The notes below the pieces were generated by a model, which made no database searches, had not been told where the DNA came from, and was given only the letters and a program-made list of their open reading frames with translations. Made by a program: the position numbers and the translations under genes. A DNA stretch of 64,000 bases from contig NC_070574.1 of NCBI RefSeq assembly GCF_026914185.1, forward strand, positions 4,244,501 through 4,308,500, in the 5' to 3' direction. Positions 23,272 to 35,628 of this stretch are shown here, piece after piece; within the stretch, counting starts at the first letter, position 1; the number at the start of each line of letters is the position of its first letter. The DNA is from Puccinia triticina (lineage: Eukaryota; Basidiomycota; Pucciniomycetes; Pucciniales; Pucciniaceae).

Positions 23272-23826
23272 GTGGGTGTGGCCGCCAGTGGGAATCACCT
23301 GAAGAAAGACAAGATACGCACGTCCAGAACCTTCTTTGGTGTCAGATGGAGCAGCCTAGAGCCGCATTTTTGCAGCTTGACTGTGGTGAGGGGTGACGGC
23401 TTCCTAGTTCAGAAACCTAAGCCAAAGCAAATAACAGGAATCAGCAAGGTATTTGAGATACCGCTCTACATATTGTGGGTTTGAGAGAGAAAGGTCAGCT
23501 ACCATTTAATATATGGCTTGATATTCGCATCTTGACCGTGGCCTCGGGCACATCCATTCACAATGCGCCAAACAAAAAAACAGTTTGGTAATCAAAGAGA
23601 TGGTATTGCTTCCACCAAAACTTGACTTTTGACTTGTCTCGTCCCAGGATTACATGGATGTACCAGAACGCTTCAGCCAAAAATGTGTTCACTTGATCAT
23701 ACTGATCAACAACAAATCCAAGCTTGTTGGCGCGGCAAGCCTTGGCCTTGAGATTGTGTTCAATGCCAAGGTGGCTGTAGGGACAAGGGAGGGCTCTCAT
23801 GAGATCATTCTAAAAACCGCGAATTA
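23272..23826 (+). pseudogene. Fragments of an unknown gene
   Basis: A plus-strand frame at about 23649-23826 (HLIILINNKSKLVGAASLGL, then FNAKVAVGTREGSHEIIL and a stop) looks like genuine protein sequence. 23272-23484 may be an upstream exon. Continuity is not clean and no family was recognised. Confidence 0.3.
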
Positions 23827-25055
23827 AGTTGGGTTGGTGGGGAAAAGCCCTGCTCGGAAGTATGCTCACTGGATTGACAAACCGGTTGATGTGCGCATCA
23901 AAGAGCAAGAACAGGTCGCAGCTGTGCCAGCCTTGGTAAAGCCCGTCAAAGTTGAAGGGTGAGATGTCCAAGGGCTGAAGTCACTGTGAAGCTTTGTGCG
24001 GAAAGCTGTGAGACCATCCGCACCGAGCGCTAAGTTAGCCCGGATTAGGGCACTTAGTTCAACCCCACACCCGCATTGGGTTGGATCAACTGGGGATCAA
24101 CTTGACCTGGAGCTCCGTTTGAAGCTAGTGGGGTATAAATGTAGACCCCACTACACGGCGGGGGTACTTCCTGCCACACCCGTTTGTGGAACTGACGACA
24201 GGAGGGTAATCCGTGGGACCAACAAGGATCGGCTCGGTAACCCCTTGGTAAGCTTGTTGGTTCCACAAAATGCTTTTTTTCCACGTGGAACCAATGGGGT
24301 TCACACTTTTCCCCGTCGGTTCCAGGATGTGCCTTCCTGGCACGCGTGGAGACCACGTCAGCTCGTTGCTCACGTCGGTTCCACAGATTTTTTTTTTTTT
24401 TTACTTCCAGCCAAGACCACCTCAGGCTGGTCCTGAGGTTTTGAAAGTCCGACAAAACTTGATTTTGAAGAGAGGAAAAAAAAACTTGAGAAAAAAACCT
24501 ATTGCAAACCCGATTGCAAACCATTGTTTGGGGGGTTGATAGCGTGTAAAGAAGTGTGCTACAGGAATGTGAAATGGCTGTGTTGTGTGGCACTCCCTCT
24601 CACCCAGGCTCCCTGCCCTCATTGTGAGTTTGAGTCCCACTGGTGACAGTTTTTAACCAGCTACTCCCGCTAAATTTTTCAGGCCCGCCTATGTGGCCAC
24701 GTGGATTCCACGGGTACACATCTGTAAATATCCATGGAATCCTCGGGGCCATCACCAGGTGCCCCCGTGATCCACTTGGTGGAGATCACGTGAACGTGTG
24801 GACCAGCAGCCGCTGGTCCAACCTCGCGCAGGGGCACTACGGGGAATCCACAAGGATTCCTCAAGATATCCTCGTCGAAGGACTCCCCGGGTGTAATCCT
24901 GGGACTAATCTCAAATTGAATATGCATCACGCTTTTAAGCATGAACTTTATGTGTTTAGGTGCCAAACACATAACATATAGGCACCTAAACACATAACCT
25001 CCGATGGCCTTGGACCCGCTAATCCCCACCCATGCGGATGGCCAATCGGATTAGC
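23827..25055. other. Repeat-like region without a supported gene
   Basis: It contains a 13-bp-armed hairpin (GTGTTTAGGTGCC ... GGCACCTAAACAC, about 24953-24994), an inverted AATCGGATTA/TAATCCGATT pair (about 25043-25076) and a pol III B-box-like GAGTTTGAGTCCC (about 24624) followed by a T run. Frames are open on both strands but show no domain. Confidence 0.4.
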
Positions 25056-25079
25056 CTACTCCAATCGTAATCCGATTGA

Positions 25080-25245
25080 TGGAGGTGAGTGGGACTTGGT
25101 TGAAAGTAACATGTCCCTCTGGAGTCCGGAGGGGTGACGAGGAAATTGGTTGAAGATGAAATGTCCCTCTGGGGGTGACGAGGGACTTGGTTGGAGAGGT
25201 GAGGTGGAGGGGTGCTGAGGGTGACGTGCCCCTCCGACGCAAGGA
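25080..25245. repeat. Degenerate tandem repeat, about 55-60 bp units
   Basis: Three imperfect units each contain GGGACTTGGTTG-like, (A)TGTCCCTCT and GGGGTGACGAGG-like segments. Confidence 0.55.
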
Positions 25246-26126
25246 CTTTTGGAATCTGGGTAGCCCCCCTTCCGCTGGCCGCTGGTGGTTGTTGGCTTGC
25301 TGGCGGTCAAAGCTTCTTGACGGCATATTGCCGCTATGCCTGCCGGCGGATGTTTGGTCGGGGCGTGTTTGCCGGCGACTCGACCGGGCAAGTTACCATA
25401 ACTTGCCTGAAGTTGAGTCAACTTCACCTCATGAGCTTGAGTGTCGGCGGGGGTGTGGACAGATTGGCGGCAATTTGACAGCGCGGGGGTCAATTTGCCG
25501 GTGGCTTCCACCCCCGTCAATCTGACGGGCGAAACTTTAAAAAGCGAAACCGCCGTGTTGTAGCACAGAGGTTGAGGTCCCGCACTGTATAAACAAGATG
25601 TCAAGATATGCGCGGTATGGTTCAATTTAAACCTAATCTAACCCTAATCCACTCACTCACCCCCACCAAGCAACTCTTCTCCTACGCCGCTTGCTCCGCA
25701 CTTTTGGGTAGTGGTACATACTATCTTATCTGTGGCCACACTCGGCAGATTGGCCCCGCCCTCGAACAACCCTCGTTCTCCCTCGACGACTCCTGCTTGG
25801 AACAGCTTGCCAATGTGAATACAGATTTCCGCAAACTTCAGCCTCTCCGACTCCATCACGTAACACTAGATAAAGGGTGGACCTCTAGTGCAGGTCCCCG
25901 AAGACCGTCCGAAGAATTACATATGGCTATGGCATTGACTTCTCCTCACCCTTTCAGCTTCCAGAAACCCCCCCGTCCTGTCTTCGCGCGCGCGCCTCCT
26001 CGCTTCTAACATCTCGCGTCGATCGTGCCTATACAGCCAGCACAAGACCGATCGAGGCAGGAAAACACCCGGGCTGAAGCGGTCCAGTCCAACTGCGAAT
26101 CCAGACGGGCGATCTGAGTCTGAAAG

Positions 26127-27329
26127 ATGCTGGGGATCCGATCAGCCTCACCACCTGATTCACTCGAACATTGGCCAATGCCGGTCCAGCTCGCTGATCA
26201 ACTCTCGCCATCCGACCGGTTCGAGTCCAGTCGATCTGCTTGCCAATCACCTACTAGGGCGCCACAAATGGCCATTCATCCGACCGGCCCGACCCTTCCC
26301 GCCATTCTCCAAACTACTCTTAATCAGCTCCAGCTCAGCCTGCGCAATCTTGCTGATTGTCGCCGAATCTCATTAGCCGATCCATCCAACCCTTCTCCTA
26401 TACTCTCTGGCCCTCCACCCTTCTCGTTAACCGTCTTGCTGGTTGATCGACTCTGCGCTGGCCATCTATCAACTAGCCGGTCCATCCTCAGCCCCAGCCT
26501 GTCTTCCACCTCCGACCCCTCTCTCTTCCTCTCCTTGCAGCCTTTCATCATGATCCCTCAGCCAAATCGAGATCAGGCCCTCCTGCGATCCTTCCTCGGC
26601 AATCTCGCCAGGTCATGCTATTGGTCCAGCTTCATTCGCCCTCTCGTCTTCCTCATCCTCACCTACCAACTCCGACACCATTATCCTACCGCTCAGTCTT
26701 CGGCCAAGAAGCTACTTGATCAGCTCCAGCTCCCCCATCCACCCATCCCTCCCCCCAAGGTATGCCTCCCTCATCTCTGGCAGACTATTTGATCATATCA
26801 CTGACCTCATCTACGTCCGTCTTGTTGGTTTGGACTGATTTAGTTAGCCCTACGGCTCTCCGCCCCCCGTGTACCCAAGAGAATTCGAGCAGCAAGAGCA
26901 CTCAGGTGTTCGACCCTCGTCGAGAATGATTCATCCATCCTTCATCAGCACCAACCAGCGTCAGTTCATCTCAGCCGCTCGTCTGCATATCGGACAATCC
27001 CACGATCCGCTGTTTTCATTCGCCCGTCTCGCCAAGTCACCAGCCCATTCGAACTCCAACATCTCTCAGCCCTGGCCCTGAGCCAAATGGAGCGATCCCC
27101 CTACTGTCCATCTGAGGACAGCCTGGATGGCGATCAGCGTCATCAGCGTTACTATCTCGTCAATGCTTATCGTGCCAAAATCTCCACAGCCCCAGCCGAT
27201 TTGCAGCAACAAAATTCCCCGACATGGCAGCAGTCTGATCTAGACGGTGGCGAGGGCGATGACGACGATGCAGGTTTGGAACCATTAGAAGATCTGCTCG
27301 ATTGGGACTCCAGCACTCGGCCGAATTGA
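26127..27329 (+). CDS. Hypothetical protein, at least two exons; frame uncertain at the 3' end
   Basis: GC-rich, clearly non-repetitive. The first exon is open from 26127; a stronger-looking start may be the internal ATG at about 26550 (MIPQPNRDQ). It runs to a GTATGC donor after ...PIPPPK (about 26759). A GTTAG acceptor (about 26848) then continues in phase with PYGSPPPVYPREFEQ. That frame stops at 27079-27081, while another frame (SPYCPSEDSL ... acidic DDDDAGLEPLEDLLDWD) stays open to 27329, suggesting a further intron or a frameshift. One hydrophobic segment (FIRPLVFLILTYQL) could be a membrane anchor. I recognise no family. Among the few places in the window that could be an ordinary gene. 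Confidence 0.45.
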
Positions 27330-28428
27330 AGCCTTTTCCTGGTGAAACATCAATCTGCCCTGTTATCAATCTCGCCTGTCTTGGGTTGCAAGCTACTCTT
27401 CAATCGCATCTAGTTTTCGTTTGGACCATTCGAGTGCCTCCGAAAAGCTTTATCACATAGTGAGCTGGCAGAAAGGTTTATCAATCTGTTCGCTGACTTT
27501 ACTCTTTGCCTCTCAACTCATGGGCTAAGTTGCTGGTTTTGGCCCATTCTAGGAATCGGCCGTCCGATTGCTATCAGCGTACTGCTCGAAAGAATCGGAT
27601 TTTGTTCTCTTGGTGATAGCCTATTTGAGGGTTTTCTCAGCACTTCCCCATTTTGTCCCTTCTGTGGTAGTTTTTTTTTTTTTGCACTCTTTTCGTTTTG
27701 ATGTCAAGAACCCCACAAAAGTATACATTTGCCCCTCTTTTTGTTTTCCTCGCCATTCCCGTTCGGTTTTCTCCACCCCATAACTACATACTTCGTCATT
27801 AGTTACTATTTCCTTGTTATGCCATCATAAACGCTATTCCAAGCTGTCCTGCCACTTGTTTTATGCTTGAGTCAATGTTGGATACATGCATTTTTTGTAA
27901 CAGTTATTTATCATCTCTCAGTCCCTGACTCCCTTGCAAACAGATTTCATTTCTGTCACACATCCCGGTGGATCAGAACAACTGTCAATTTCATATATGT
28001 TATTATTTGTGGAACTGACTACAGTTCCTTTTTTGTCACCAAGAGAGCACCTACCTCTGCTTTCTCAAGAGCTTTGACAAACTCCAAAACTACTGATGCT
28101 TTCTTGTCTCTTTGACCTTGCCCACAGACATGCAGCTCTCTTAGAAAACATTTTTAAACCAGTAGAACTGCTAGTATAGATATGGTCATTGCAATGAGAA
28201 TGGCTGTGTCATGGACTCCCTGTAGGAGAGGCTTATGACTTATTTCATGCTTTTTACCTGAAAAGTTGGGGCTTTTGTGGCTTTTTATGTCCTTTTTTTC
28301 CTTTCAACCTTCACACAGCAAAACTGGCCAATCTCTGCTGAAGCCCTGAAGGGACCAGATAGCTGACCATCTTGGCTTCAGATCCCTATCCTCATAATGA
28401 GGATTGGATTCATGAGCTGGATTGGCCA
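27330..28428. other. No gene seen
   Basis: Mixed-composition sequence with pyrimidine-rich stretches and no convincing frame. It ends at the target site of the 13-kb element. Confidence 0.5.
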
Positions 28429-28449
28429 AGGCACTGCATGGATTATCCC

Positions 28450-28895
28450 CTCAGACATACCCGTCCAACAAGAGCTCGGACGGGCATGTCCGACCAGGTG
28501 TCGGAAACTGGCGTCCAACGGGTGGTCAAACCCACCCGTCGGATCCTCCTGTCCGAGCAGAACTCGGACATTTCTGCTCGACGGGTTCTTGAGCAGCGAG
28601 GCCCGACCACTCGTCGGACTTGCCAGTTCGTGCTGCAGTCGGCGATTGTCGCTCGAGCAGTCCTCGGACCAGATTGTCGGACAGCCTTGCCGGAGTAGAC
28701 GTCGGACAAGGCTGCCCGACCAGTTCCCATTGGTCGTTTTCTGCTGTTCGACAGGTCAGCTAGTCGGACAGGTTAGTCCAACCCTCCCATGTCCAACAAG
28801 TCCAACTCGTCGGACATGTGTGTCCAACAAGTCTGACTGGTTGGACATTTTGGGTTCGACAAGTCTGACTGGTCGGATATTTTAGGTTTGACAAG
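28450..28895. repeat. Left subterminal repeats (GTCCGAC motif)
   Basis: Dozens of short motifs such as TCGGACA, GTCCGAC and TGTCCAAC occur in both orientations just inside the terminal repeat. CACTA transposases are known to bind short subterminal repeats, so this is the likely binding region. The mirror region is 41000-41475. Confidence 0.8.
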
Positions 28896-29636
28896 TCAGC
28901 AAAAACCTTAACCGCACCCTGAAAATCCCACTAATGTAAAAAAAAGAAACAATGTTTTGCAACATTTAACAACAAAATCTTGTGAACACATAAACCCATG
29001 TTCACAACAAGTCAACTGCCTTTTCTGATGTTTACAAGGTGGAAACTGGGTGTAAACTGACTGTAAACCACACTTTACAAGGTGTAAACAACCATTTACA
29101 AGGTGTAAACCACACTTTACAAGGTTTAACCCCAAGTTTACAAGGTGTAAACCATAGTTTACAAGGTGTAAACAACTGTTTACAAGGTGTAAACCATAGT
29201 TTACAAGGTGTAAACAACTGTTTATAAGGTGTAGACCATAGTTTACAAGGTGTAAACAACTGTTTACAAGGTGTAAACCACCATTTAAAAGGTGGAAACC
29301 ACCATCTACAAGGTGTAAATCACAGTTTACAAGGTATAAACCACGGTTTACTGCAATGTGAACAAGGTGTAAACCACCATTTACAAGGTTTAAACAACAG
29401 TTCACCCACAGTTTAGAAGGTGTAAACTAATATTTAGAAGGTGTAAACCACAGTTTATAAGGTGTAAACCATAGTTTAAAAGGTGCAAACCACAGTTTAC
29501 AAGGTGTAAACCACAGTCTACAAGGTGTAAACCACAGTTTACAAGGTGAAAAACACAGTTTACAAGGTGTAAACTACCATTTACAAGGTGTAAACCACAG
29601 TTTCAAAGGTGTAAACCATAGTTTACAAGGTGTAAA

Positions 29637-30090
29637 CAACAGTGGGCCACTATGCTACACTACGCTACAGGGCCACTTGTTGTTAGCGTCGCGGCAAAAA
29701 AACGCCCACCCATTTTGAGTGGTGTTAGCGTACTGTTAGCGCCGCTACACTGCGCTATGTTTCAGTGGCGCTAACAGCGTACCAATTGTTTGTTAGTGTT
29801 AGCGTGCCGCTACAGTCACTACGCTGCGCTACAGCACTTTTAGCGGAAAAAAAAGGCCTTTTTTTCAGCTAAAAGCACTGTCGCGCACCGTGGCGTGCGC
29901 TCTTTTGCGCCCTGCGTGCGTAGCGTTAGCGCAATTGCGCGCATCTGCGCTAATGCTACGCTAACAGCTAAATTAGCTGCGCACCCTTTGCGCGTAGCGT
30001 TAGCGCAGAGAAGGCGCAATTCCGGTAACGCTACGCTAAAGTTTAGCGGAATCCTGCTACACTACAGTTAGTGTAGCTGGCCCACCGTTA
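29637..30090. mobile_element. MITE family M7, copy 3
   Basis: Starts CAACAGTGGGCC and ends GGCCCACCGTTA. It is flanked by GTGTAAA (29630-29636) and GTGTACA (30091-30097), 6 of 7. It is inserted in satellite A of the left arm only; the right arm has no counterpart, so it arrived after the arms were formed. Confidence 0.8.
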
Positions 30091-30994
30091 GTGTACACCA
30101 TAGTTTACAAGGTGTAAACCACAGGTTCAAAGGTGTAAACCATAGTTGACAAGGTGTAAACCACCATTTACAAGGTTTAAACCACAGTTCACCCACAGTT
30201 TACAAGGTGTAAACTAATATTTAGAAGGTGTGAACCACCATTTACAAGGTTTAAACCGCAGTTTGCAAGGTGTAAACCCCAGTTTACAAGGTGTGAACCA
30301 CATTGAACAAGGTTTAAACCACAGTTTTGTGAAATAGAATTTACAAGGTGTAAACTAGTATTTACAAGTTGTAAACTATCATTTAGAAGGTGTAAACTAC
30401 CATTGACAAGATGTAAACTACCATTTAAAAGCTGTAAACCACACTTTGCAAGGTTTAAACCCCAGTTGACAAGGTGTAAACCATAGTTTACAAGGTGTAA
30501 ACCATAGTTTACAAGGTGTAAACCATAGTTTACAAGGTGTAAACCATAGTTTACAAGGTGTAAAACATAGTTCCCAATGTGCAAACCATAGTTTCCAAGG
30601 TGTAAACCACAGTTTACAAGATGTAAACCACCATTTACAAGGTGTAAACCACAGTTTACAAGATGTAAACCACCATTTACAAGGTGTAAACCACACTTTA
30701 CAAGGTGAAAACCACAGTTTACAAGGTTTAACACATCATTTACAAGGTTTAAACCACAATTTGCCCACAGTTTACAAGGTGTAAAATAATATTTAGAAGG
30801 TGTAAACACCATTTTACAAGGTGTAAGCCACAGTTTACAAGGTGTAAGCCACAGTTTACAAGGTATGAACCCCAGTTTACAAGGTGTAAAGCACAGTTTA
30901 CAGGGTGCAAACCACCATTTACAAGGGGTAAACCATACTTTACAATGTGTAAACCACAATTTACAAGGTTTAAATCACACTTTAGAAGGCTTGA

Positions 30995-31530
30995 ACTAGA
31001 GATGGCCAGTGGGTACCCGGAACCTGTTGAGGGGTACCGGCCACTGCCCTTTTACTCCTTTGTAGGTGCCGTGTACGGGTCCGGGTATGCAATTTGGGTG
31101 GGAAAATCACCAGGTACCCGGGTACCAAACAGGCACCCGCCATTGTCAGCTGCATGAACGGTCATAGAGTGGGGTGCACACCTCAATGACCAGCAATTGT
31201 TAAGCGGAGTACACAACACATCCCACGCAATGACCGGACATTGAGTGGAGTGATCACAATGGCCGGCCACCAAGCCAGGTGTGTACTCCGCTCAATGACC
31301 GGCCTACGTCCGCACTTGATGGCCAATCATTGGGTTGAGTGCGCATCTCACTCAATGGCCATTCATCTAGTGGGATGCGTACCCCCCTTAATTTGCGATC
31401 ATCGAGTGGGGGCACCGCCGGTACCTGTTGGCGGGTGCAGTGTCCGGGTCTGTGTGTCCAAAATTGGAGAAATTCATACCAAGTACCTGCACCTGTCACA
31501 GATACCCTGACCCGTTTGGCCATCTCTAGT
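30995..31530. mobile_element. Insert X, left-arm copy
   Basis: Terminal inverted repeats start ACTAGAGATGGCCA. Flanks are TTGA (30991-30994) and TTAA (31531-31534). The interior has GGTACC/GGTACCCGGG motifs and a small palindrome cluster (CTCAATGACCGGCC...). It is an inverted near-copy of 39161-39669. Confidence 0.8.
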
Positions 31531-31794
31531 TTAAACCACAGTTTGCAAGGTGTAAACCACAGTTAATTTTACAAGATGTAAAATCAGGTTTAGAAGGTGA
31601 ACACCCTGGTTTGCAAGGTGAAAAAAACTGGTTTACAAGGTACAAAGTCTGGTTGACAAGGTGTCACAAGGTGCAAACCGCAGTTTACATTGTTTAAACC
31701 AAACTTCAAATTGAAACCACATTTTCCAAGGTGTTCATGTTGCATTGATTTTTGGGGAGCTTAAATAATTGACTCTCAAAATTTGAATTTCCAG

Positions 31795-33350
31795 TGCCAG
31801 AGGGACTATTAACAGTTCTGGAGGAACCATTAACAGTGCCAGAGGGACTATTAACAGTTCTGGAGGAACCATTAGCAGTGCCAGAGGGACTATGAACAGT
31901 TCCGGAGGAACCATTAACAGTGCCAGAGGGACTATGAACAGTTCGGAGGAACTATCAACAGTTCCGGAGGGACTATTAACAGTTCCGAAGGAACTATTAA
32001 CAGTTCCGGAGGAACTATTAACAGTTCCGGAGGAACTATTAACAGTTCCAGAGGAACTATTAACAGTTCCGGAGGAACTATTAACAGTTCCGGAGGAACT
32101 ATTAACAGTTCCGGAGGAACTATTAACAGTTCCGGAGGAACTATTAACAGTTCCGGAGGAACTATTAACAGTTCCGGAGGAACTATTAACAGTTCCGGAG
32201 GAACTATTAACAGTTCCGGAGGAACTATTAACAGTTCCGGAGGAACTATTAACAGTTCCGGAGGAACTATTAACAGTTCCGGAGGAACTATTAACAGTTC
32301 CGGAGGAACTATTAACAGTTCCGGAGGAACTATTAACAGTTCCGGAGGAACTATTAACAGTTCCGGAGGAACTATTAACAGTTCCGGAGGAACTATTAAC
32401 AGTTCCGGAGGAACTATTAACAGTTCCGGAGGAACTATTAACAGTTCCGGAGGAACTATTAACAGTTCCGGAGGAACTATTAACAGTTCCGGAGGAACTA
32501 TTAACAGTTCCGGAGGAACTATTAACAGTTCCGGAGGAACTATTAACAGTTCCGGAGGAACTATTAACAGTTCCGGAGGAACTATTAACAGTTCCGGAGG
32601 AACTACTAACAGTTCCGGAGGAACTATTAACAGTTCCGGAGGAACTATTAACAGTTCCGGAGGAACTATTAACAGTTCCGGAGGAACTATTAACAGTTCC
32701 GGAGGAACTATTAACAGTTCCGGAGGAACTATTAACAGTTCCGGAGGAACTATTAACAGTTCCGGAGGAACTATTAACAGTTCCGGAGGAACTATTAACA
32801 GTTCCGGAGGAACTATTAACAGTTCCAGAGGAACTATTAACAGTTCCGGAGGAACTATTAACAGTTCCGGAGGAACTATTAACAGTTCCGGAGGAACTAT
32901 TAACAGTTCCGGAGGAACTATTAACAGTTCCGGAGGAACTATTAACAGTTCCGGAGGAACTATTAACAGTTCCGGAGGAACTATTAACAGTTCCGGAGGA
33001 ACTATTAACAGTTCCGGAGGAACTATTAACAGTTCCGGAGGAACTACTAACAGTTCTGGAGGAACTATTAACAGTTCCGGAGGAACTATTCACAGTGCCA
33101 GAGGGACTATTAACAGTTCTGGAGGAAGTATTAATGGTGCCAGAGGGAATATTAGCAGTTGCAGAAGGGACTATTAACAGTTCTGGAGGAAGTATTAATG
33201 GTGCCAGAGGGACTATTAGCAGTTGCAGAGGAACTATTAACAGTTACAGAGGAACTATTAACAGAGCCAGAAGGACTATTAGGCACTATTAACAGTGCCA
33301 GAGGCACCATTAACAGTGTCAGGCACCTGCAACCGATGCAAAACAGCCAA
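31795..33350. repeat. Satellite B, left arm (21-bp unit, about 50 copies)
   Basis: A nearly perfect 21-bp unit made of the dyad GGAACTATTAACAGTTCC (6-bp arms, 6-bp centre) plus GGA. The middle 1.1 kb is almost invariant; the edges are diverged. Because 21 is divisible by three and no frame contains a stop, it creates 450-residue open frames on both strands (heptapeptides SSGTVNS or ELLTVPE). These are repeat artefacts rather than genes. Confidence 0.95.
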
Positions 33351-33489
33351 CTATAGTGTCACTGTAAACCCAAGTTTCCAAGATGTCAACCTAAGCTAAA
33401 CCCATGTAAACCAACATATTCCAGGTCTAAACTACCATTGAGAAGGTGTAAACCAGCATTTAAAAGTTCTAAAACAACAGTTAAAACGT

Positions 33490-33764
33490 GTAAACCAATC
33501 TTTGCAAGATGTCAACCAACCAAGGGTGAAAGTGCTGCGCTTCAAAAAGGGCAGCGGTTTTGGTGGCGGCTGCGCTGCACTGGAAGTAGAGGCCCCGCCC
33601 GCTGCACTACCCCTTTTTTGGGTCAGGCAAGAAGGGGGGACCTGCCACTTTCAGCGGTAGCGCAGTGGAACCATTGCTGCTCTGGATGGTGCAATTCCAC
33701 TAACGCTACACTAAAAGTTAGTGAAATTCCACTAGGCTACTGTTAGGGTAGCTGGCCCACCATT
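33490..33764. mobile_element. Possible degenerate M7-type MITE
   Basis: The right end (GCTGGCCCACCATTG) and interior (GTGGAACC..., CACTAACGCTACACTAAAAG) resemble M7 copies, but the left end is unclear and no duplication matches. Confidence 0.4.
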
Positions 33765-34906
33765 GATCAAGGTCTTTGGAAATATTGAACTTCAGAAAAA
33801 AGAGACCAATTGGAAAATATCAATGATACTCATGTTTGGAAAGAGTGGCATTCATTGAATAAAAAGAGAAAAAAAAACTCCAAACTAAAAATCAATTATG
33901 AACTGGCTTGAGCTATTTTTTCAATTAAATGAGTGTTGTTGGAAACATGAAATGTTGTACCCGGTGGAGGAGTTTTATTTATGTAATAGCCACTGAAGAT
34001 GCGCTGGTATGTGTCTACACAAGACTTGGTTATTTGTAATGAAAATCCGGATGCTGTTTGTGTTTTATGACAAGGCTAAGCAATCAGAGTACAGTTCTTG
34101 AACTTTCCTGCATCAAATACAATCCGACATATACCATTTAGCTTTGTCAAATCAATTGCAACTTGGTGATCTGGAAAAACAAAAAATGGTCCAGTGAAAG
34201 TTTCATTGTGGTGAGCAGTCAGACAAATCAAACCGTCTTTTTTGTTGATGTTTGAGAGAAGTAAAAAGGCTTTTTTCAATGAGTCAGAGTCAATGTGAGG
34301 TCTGTTGGAAAATTCATTTCAAGTGAATGATAAGTTGTTTGCAAAGTCAATTCTGTTGGGTTTTGGTTTCAAGTCTGGATCTGAGAAAGCTGGCATATTC
34401 AAATCCAAAAGTTGCTTGTTTGCCTCTACAACAGCAGTATTTGCAATGGAGTGGAATAATCAATGAATTGCTTCACTAGCCAATTTTCCATTGAATACAT
34501 GATCAAGGTATGCGCAGGTGTTCTTGATTATTTCTTTCAAGTTGCGAAATATTCCTGCAGTTTTGCCAGGGGTTTGAGACTTGCGCCAACCTATAGAGAG
34601 CATCCAACCACGAAAAATTTTGCAAACACTTTGTACCTTCCCAACAAACTTCTTTGATTTCTGAAGAAAAGCAGCAACAAATTGAACATCGGCAAGGTCC
34701 TCTTGAGAGAGATCCTCAGAGGTGGTGAATTCAGTGTAAGCAATGAATTGATCTTCATCAAACGGATCTTTGTTGGTTTCACTGACAGCAGGGCTAGATT
34801 CTTTGGTATTTAAATTGCTAGATTGTTCACAGTTGACATCACTGGATTCTTCACGGTTGGCATTGCTAGATTCTTCATGGTTTTCATTATTAGATCCTTC
34901 AATGTT

Positions 34907-35106
34907 TAGGGTGTTCAAAGTTGACTTGCATAAAATCATAACACCTTAAAATCATAAAATTCTAAGCTGAAAAAATATGTTGCACCCAAGCACTCAAATT
35001 AGAGCAACATTTCTAGAATGGTACAAATGAAATCATCACGTGAAAGTCTTATGATTTCATGATTTCATGCATTGAAAATTTTATGATTTCAACTTTGAAC
35101 ACCCTT
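34907..35106. mobile_element. 200-bp MITE inside the dioxygenase relic
   Basis: Terminal inverted repeats (T/A)AGGGTGTTCAAAGTTGA at both ends, with GTT duplicated at 34904-34906 and 35107-35109. The interior is AT-rich with repeated ATGATTTCATG. Removing it and one GTT restores an in-phase acidic repeat (DNIEGS occurs on both sides of the junction logic). Confidence 0.85.
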
Positions 35107-35147
35107 GTTGTCATAGCTATATTCTTCGTTGTAGTCATCATCAGTAG

Positions 35148-35222
35148 ATCCTTCAGCGTCATCATCAGTAGATCCTTCAGCGTCATCATTGGTAGATCCT
35201 TCAGCATCATCATTGCTAGATT
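35148..35222 (-). repeat. 24-bp minisatellite in coding sequence
   Basis: Three or more copies of a unit containing GATCCTTCAGCGTCATCATC (plus strand) encode an acidic EGSxDDDA octapeptide in the dioxygenase relic. Confidence 0.85.
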
Positions 35223-35628
35223 CTTTGTTGCAGTCATCATTCGGAGATCCTTCTATGTTGTCATTGGGAGATTCCTGATCCTCATTTTCAACATTGTTTC
35301 TGTTAAGAATCGGATTATTCTGGAAGTATATTTTCCTCAAACCACCTTTTTCTAGGAGCAAAATCTCGCCGTAGTTGAGTTTTGTGAAATTTTCTTCAAT
35401 GTTTTTCTCTGCGGCTTCATACTCGGCTTGTGTTGGATGGGTTTTTTTGATTTCTTTGTAGGACGAATCAACTGGTTTGGGAAGCAGATAGAGCCTGACG
35501 GGGTTGTATCCACGGCGCATGATGCTTGTGTCCGGGTGCAAATTGTCTGTCACAGATTTTGCAGCTTCAACACCTTTTGCCCGCTTTCTTTCCTTGTTGT
35601 ATTTTTGCTTTTGTCTTTTTCTGACCAT

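Larger units (their letters stand above)
29035..31720. repeat. Satellite A, left arm (21-bp unit, diverged)
   Basis: The 21-bp unit contains the dyad GTTTACAAGGTGTAAAC (6-bp arms, 5-bp centre) plus CAYA. Copies here are diverged, with substitutions and single-base shifts. The array is broken by M7 copy 3 (29637-30090) and insert X (30995-31530). Long minus-strand frames rich in GLHLVNC or FTPCKLW arise only because 21 is a multiple of three. Confidence 0.95.
34076..35628 (-). pseudogene. Tet-like 2OG-Fe(II) dioxygenase relic
   Basis: The N-terminal exon (35628-35107) starts MVRKRQKQKYNKERKRAKG and contains VDSSYKEIKKTHPTQAEYEA and FTKLNYGEILLLEK, the layout I recall for rust Tet-like oxygenases. 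An acidic region of 24-bp repeats (EGSTDDDA-type) follows, split by a 200-bp MITE (34907-35106). The C-terminal part has MLSIGWRKSQTPGKTAG, then an NRPHIDSD segment with the HxD metal motif (His 34297-34295, Asp 34291-34289), and ends VAIDLTKLNGICRIVF...KNCTL, where the distal His expected before CT is Asn (34096-34094). TGA stops at 34462-34460 and 34321-34319 break it. The intact enzyme class oxidises methylated bases; activity here is not expected. Confidence 0.6.

Noticed and set aside
25629..25650. Telomere-like CCTAATCTAACCCTAATCC
   Set aside because: Only about three imperfect units; too short to claim an interstitial telomere.
31735..33292. Long open frames of 452 and 466 codons
   Set aside because: They are the stop-free translation of a 21-bp satellite, open on both strands, with no start context or non-repeat domain.
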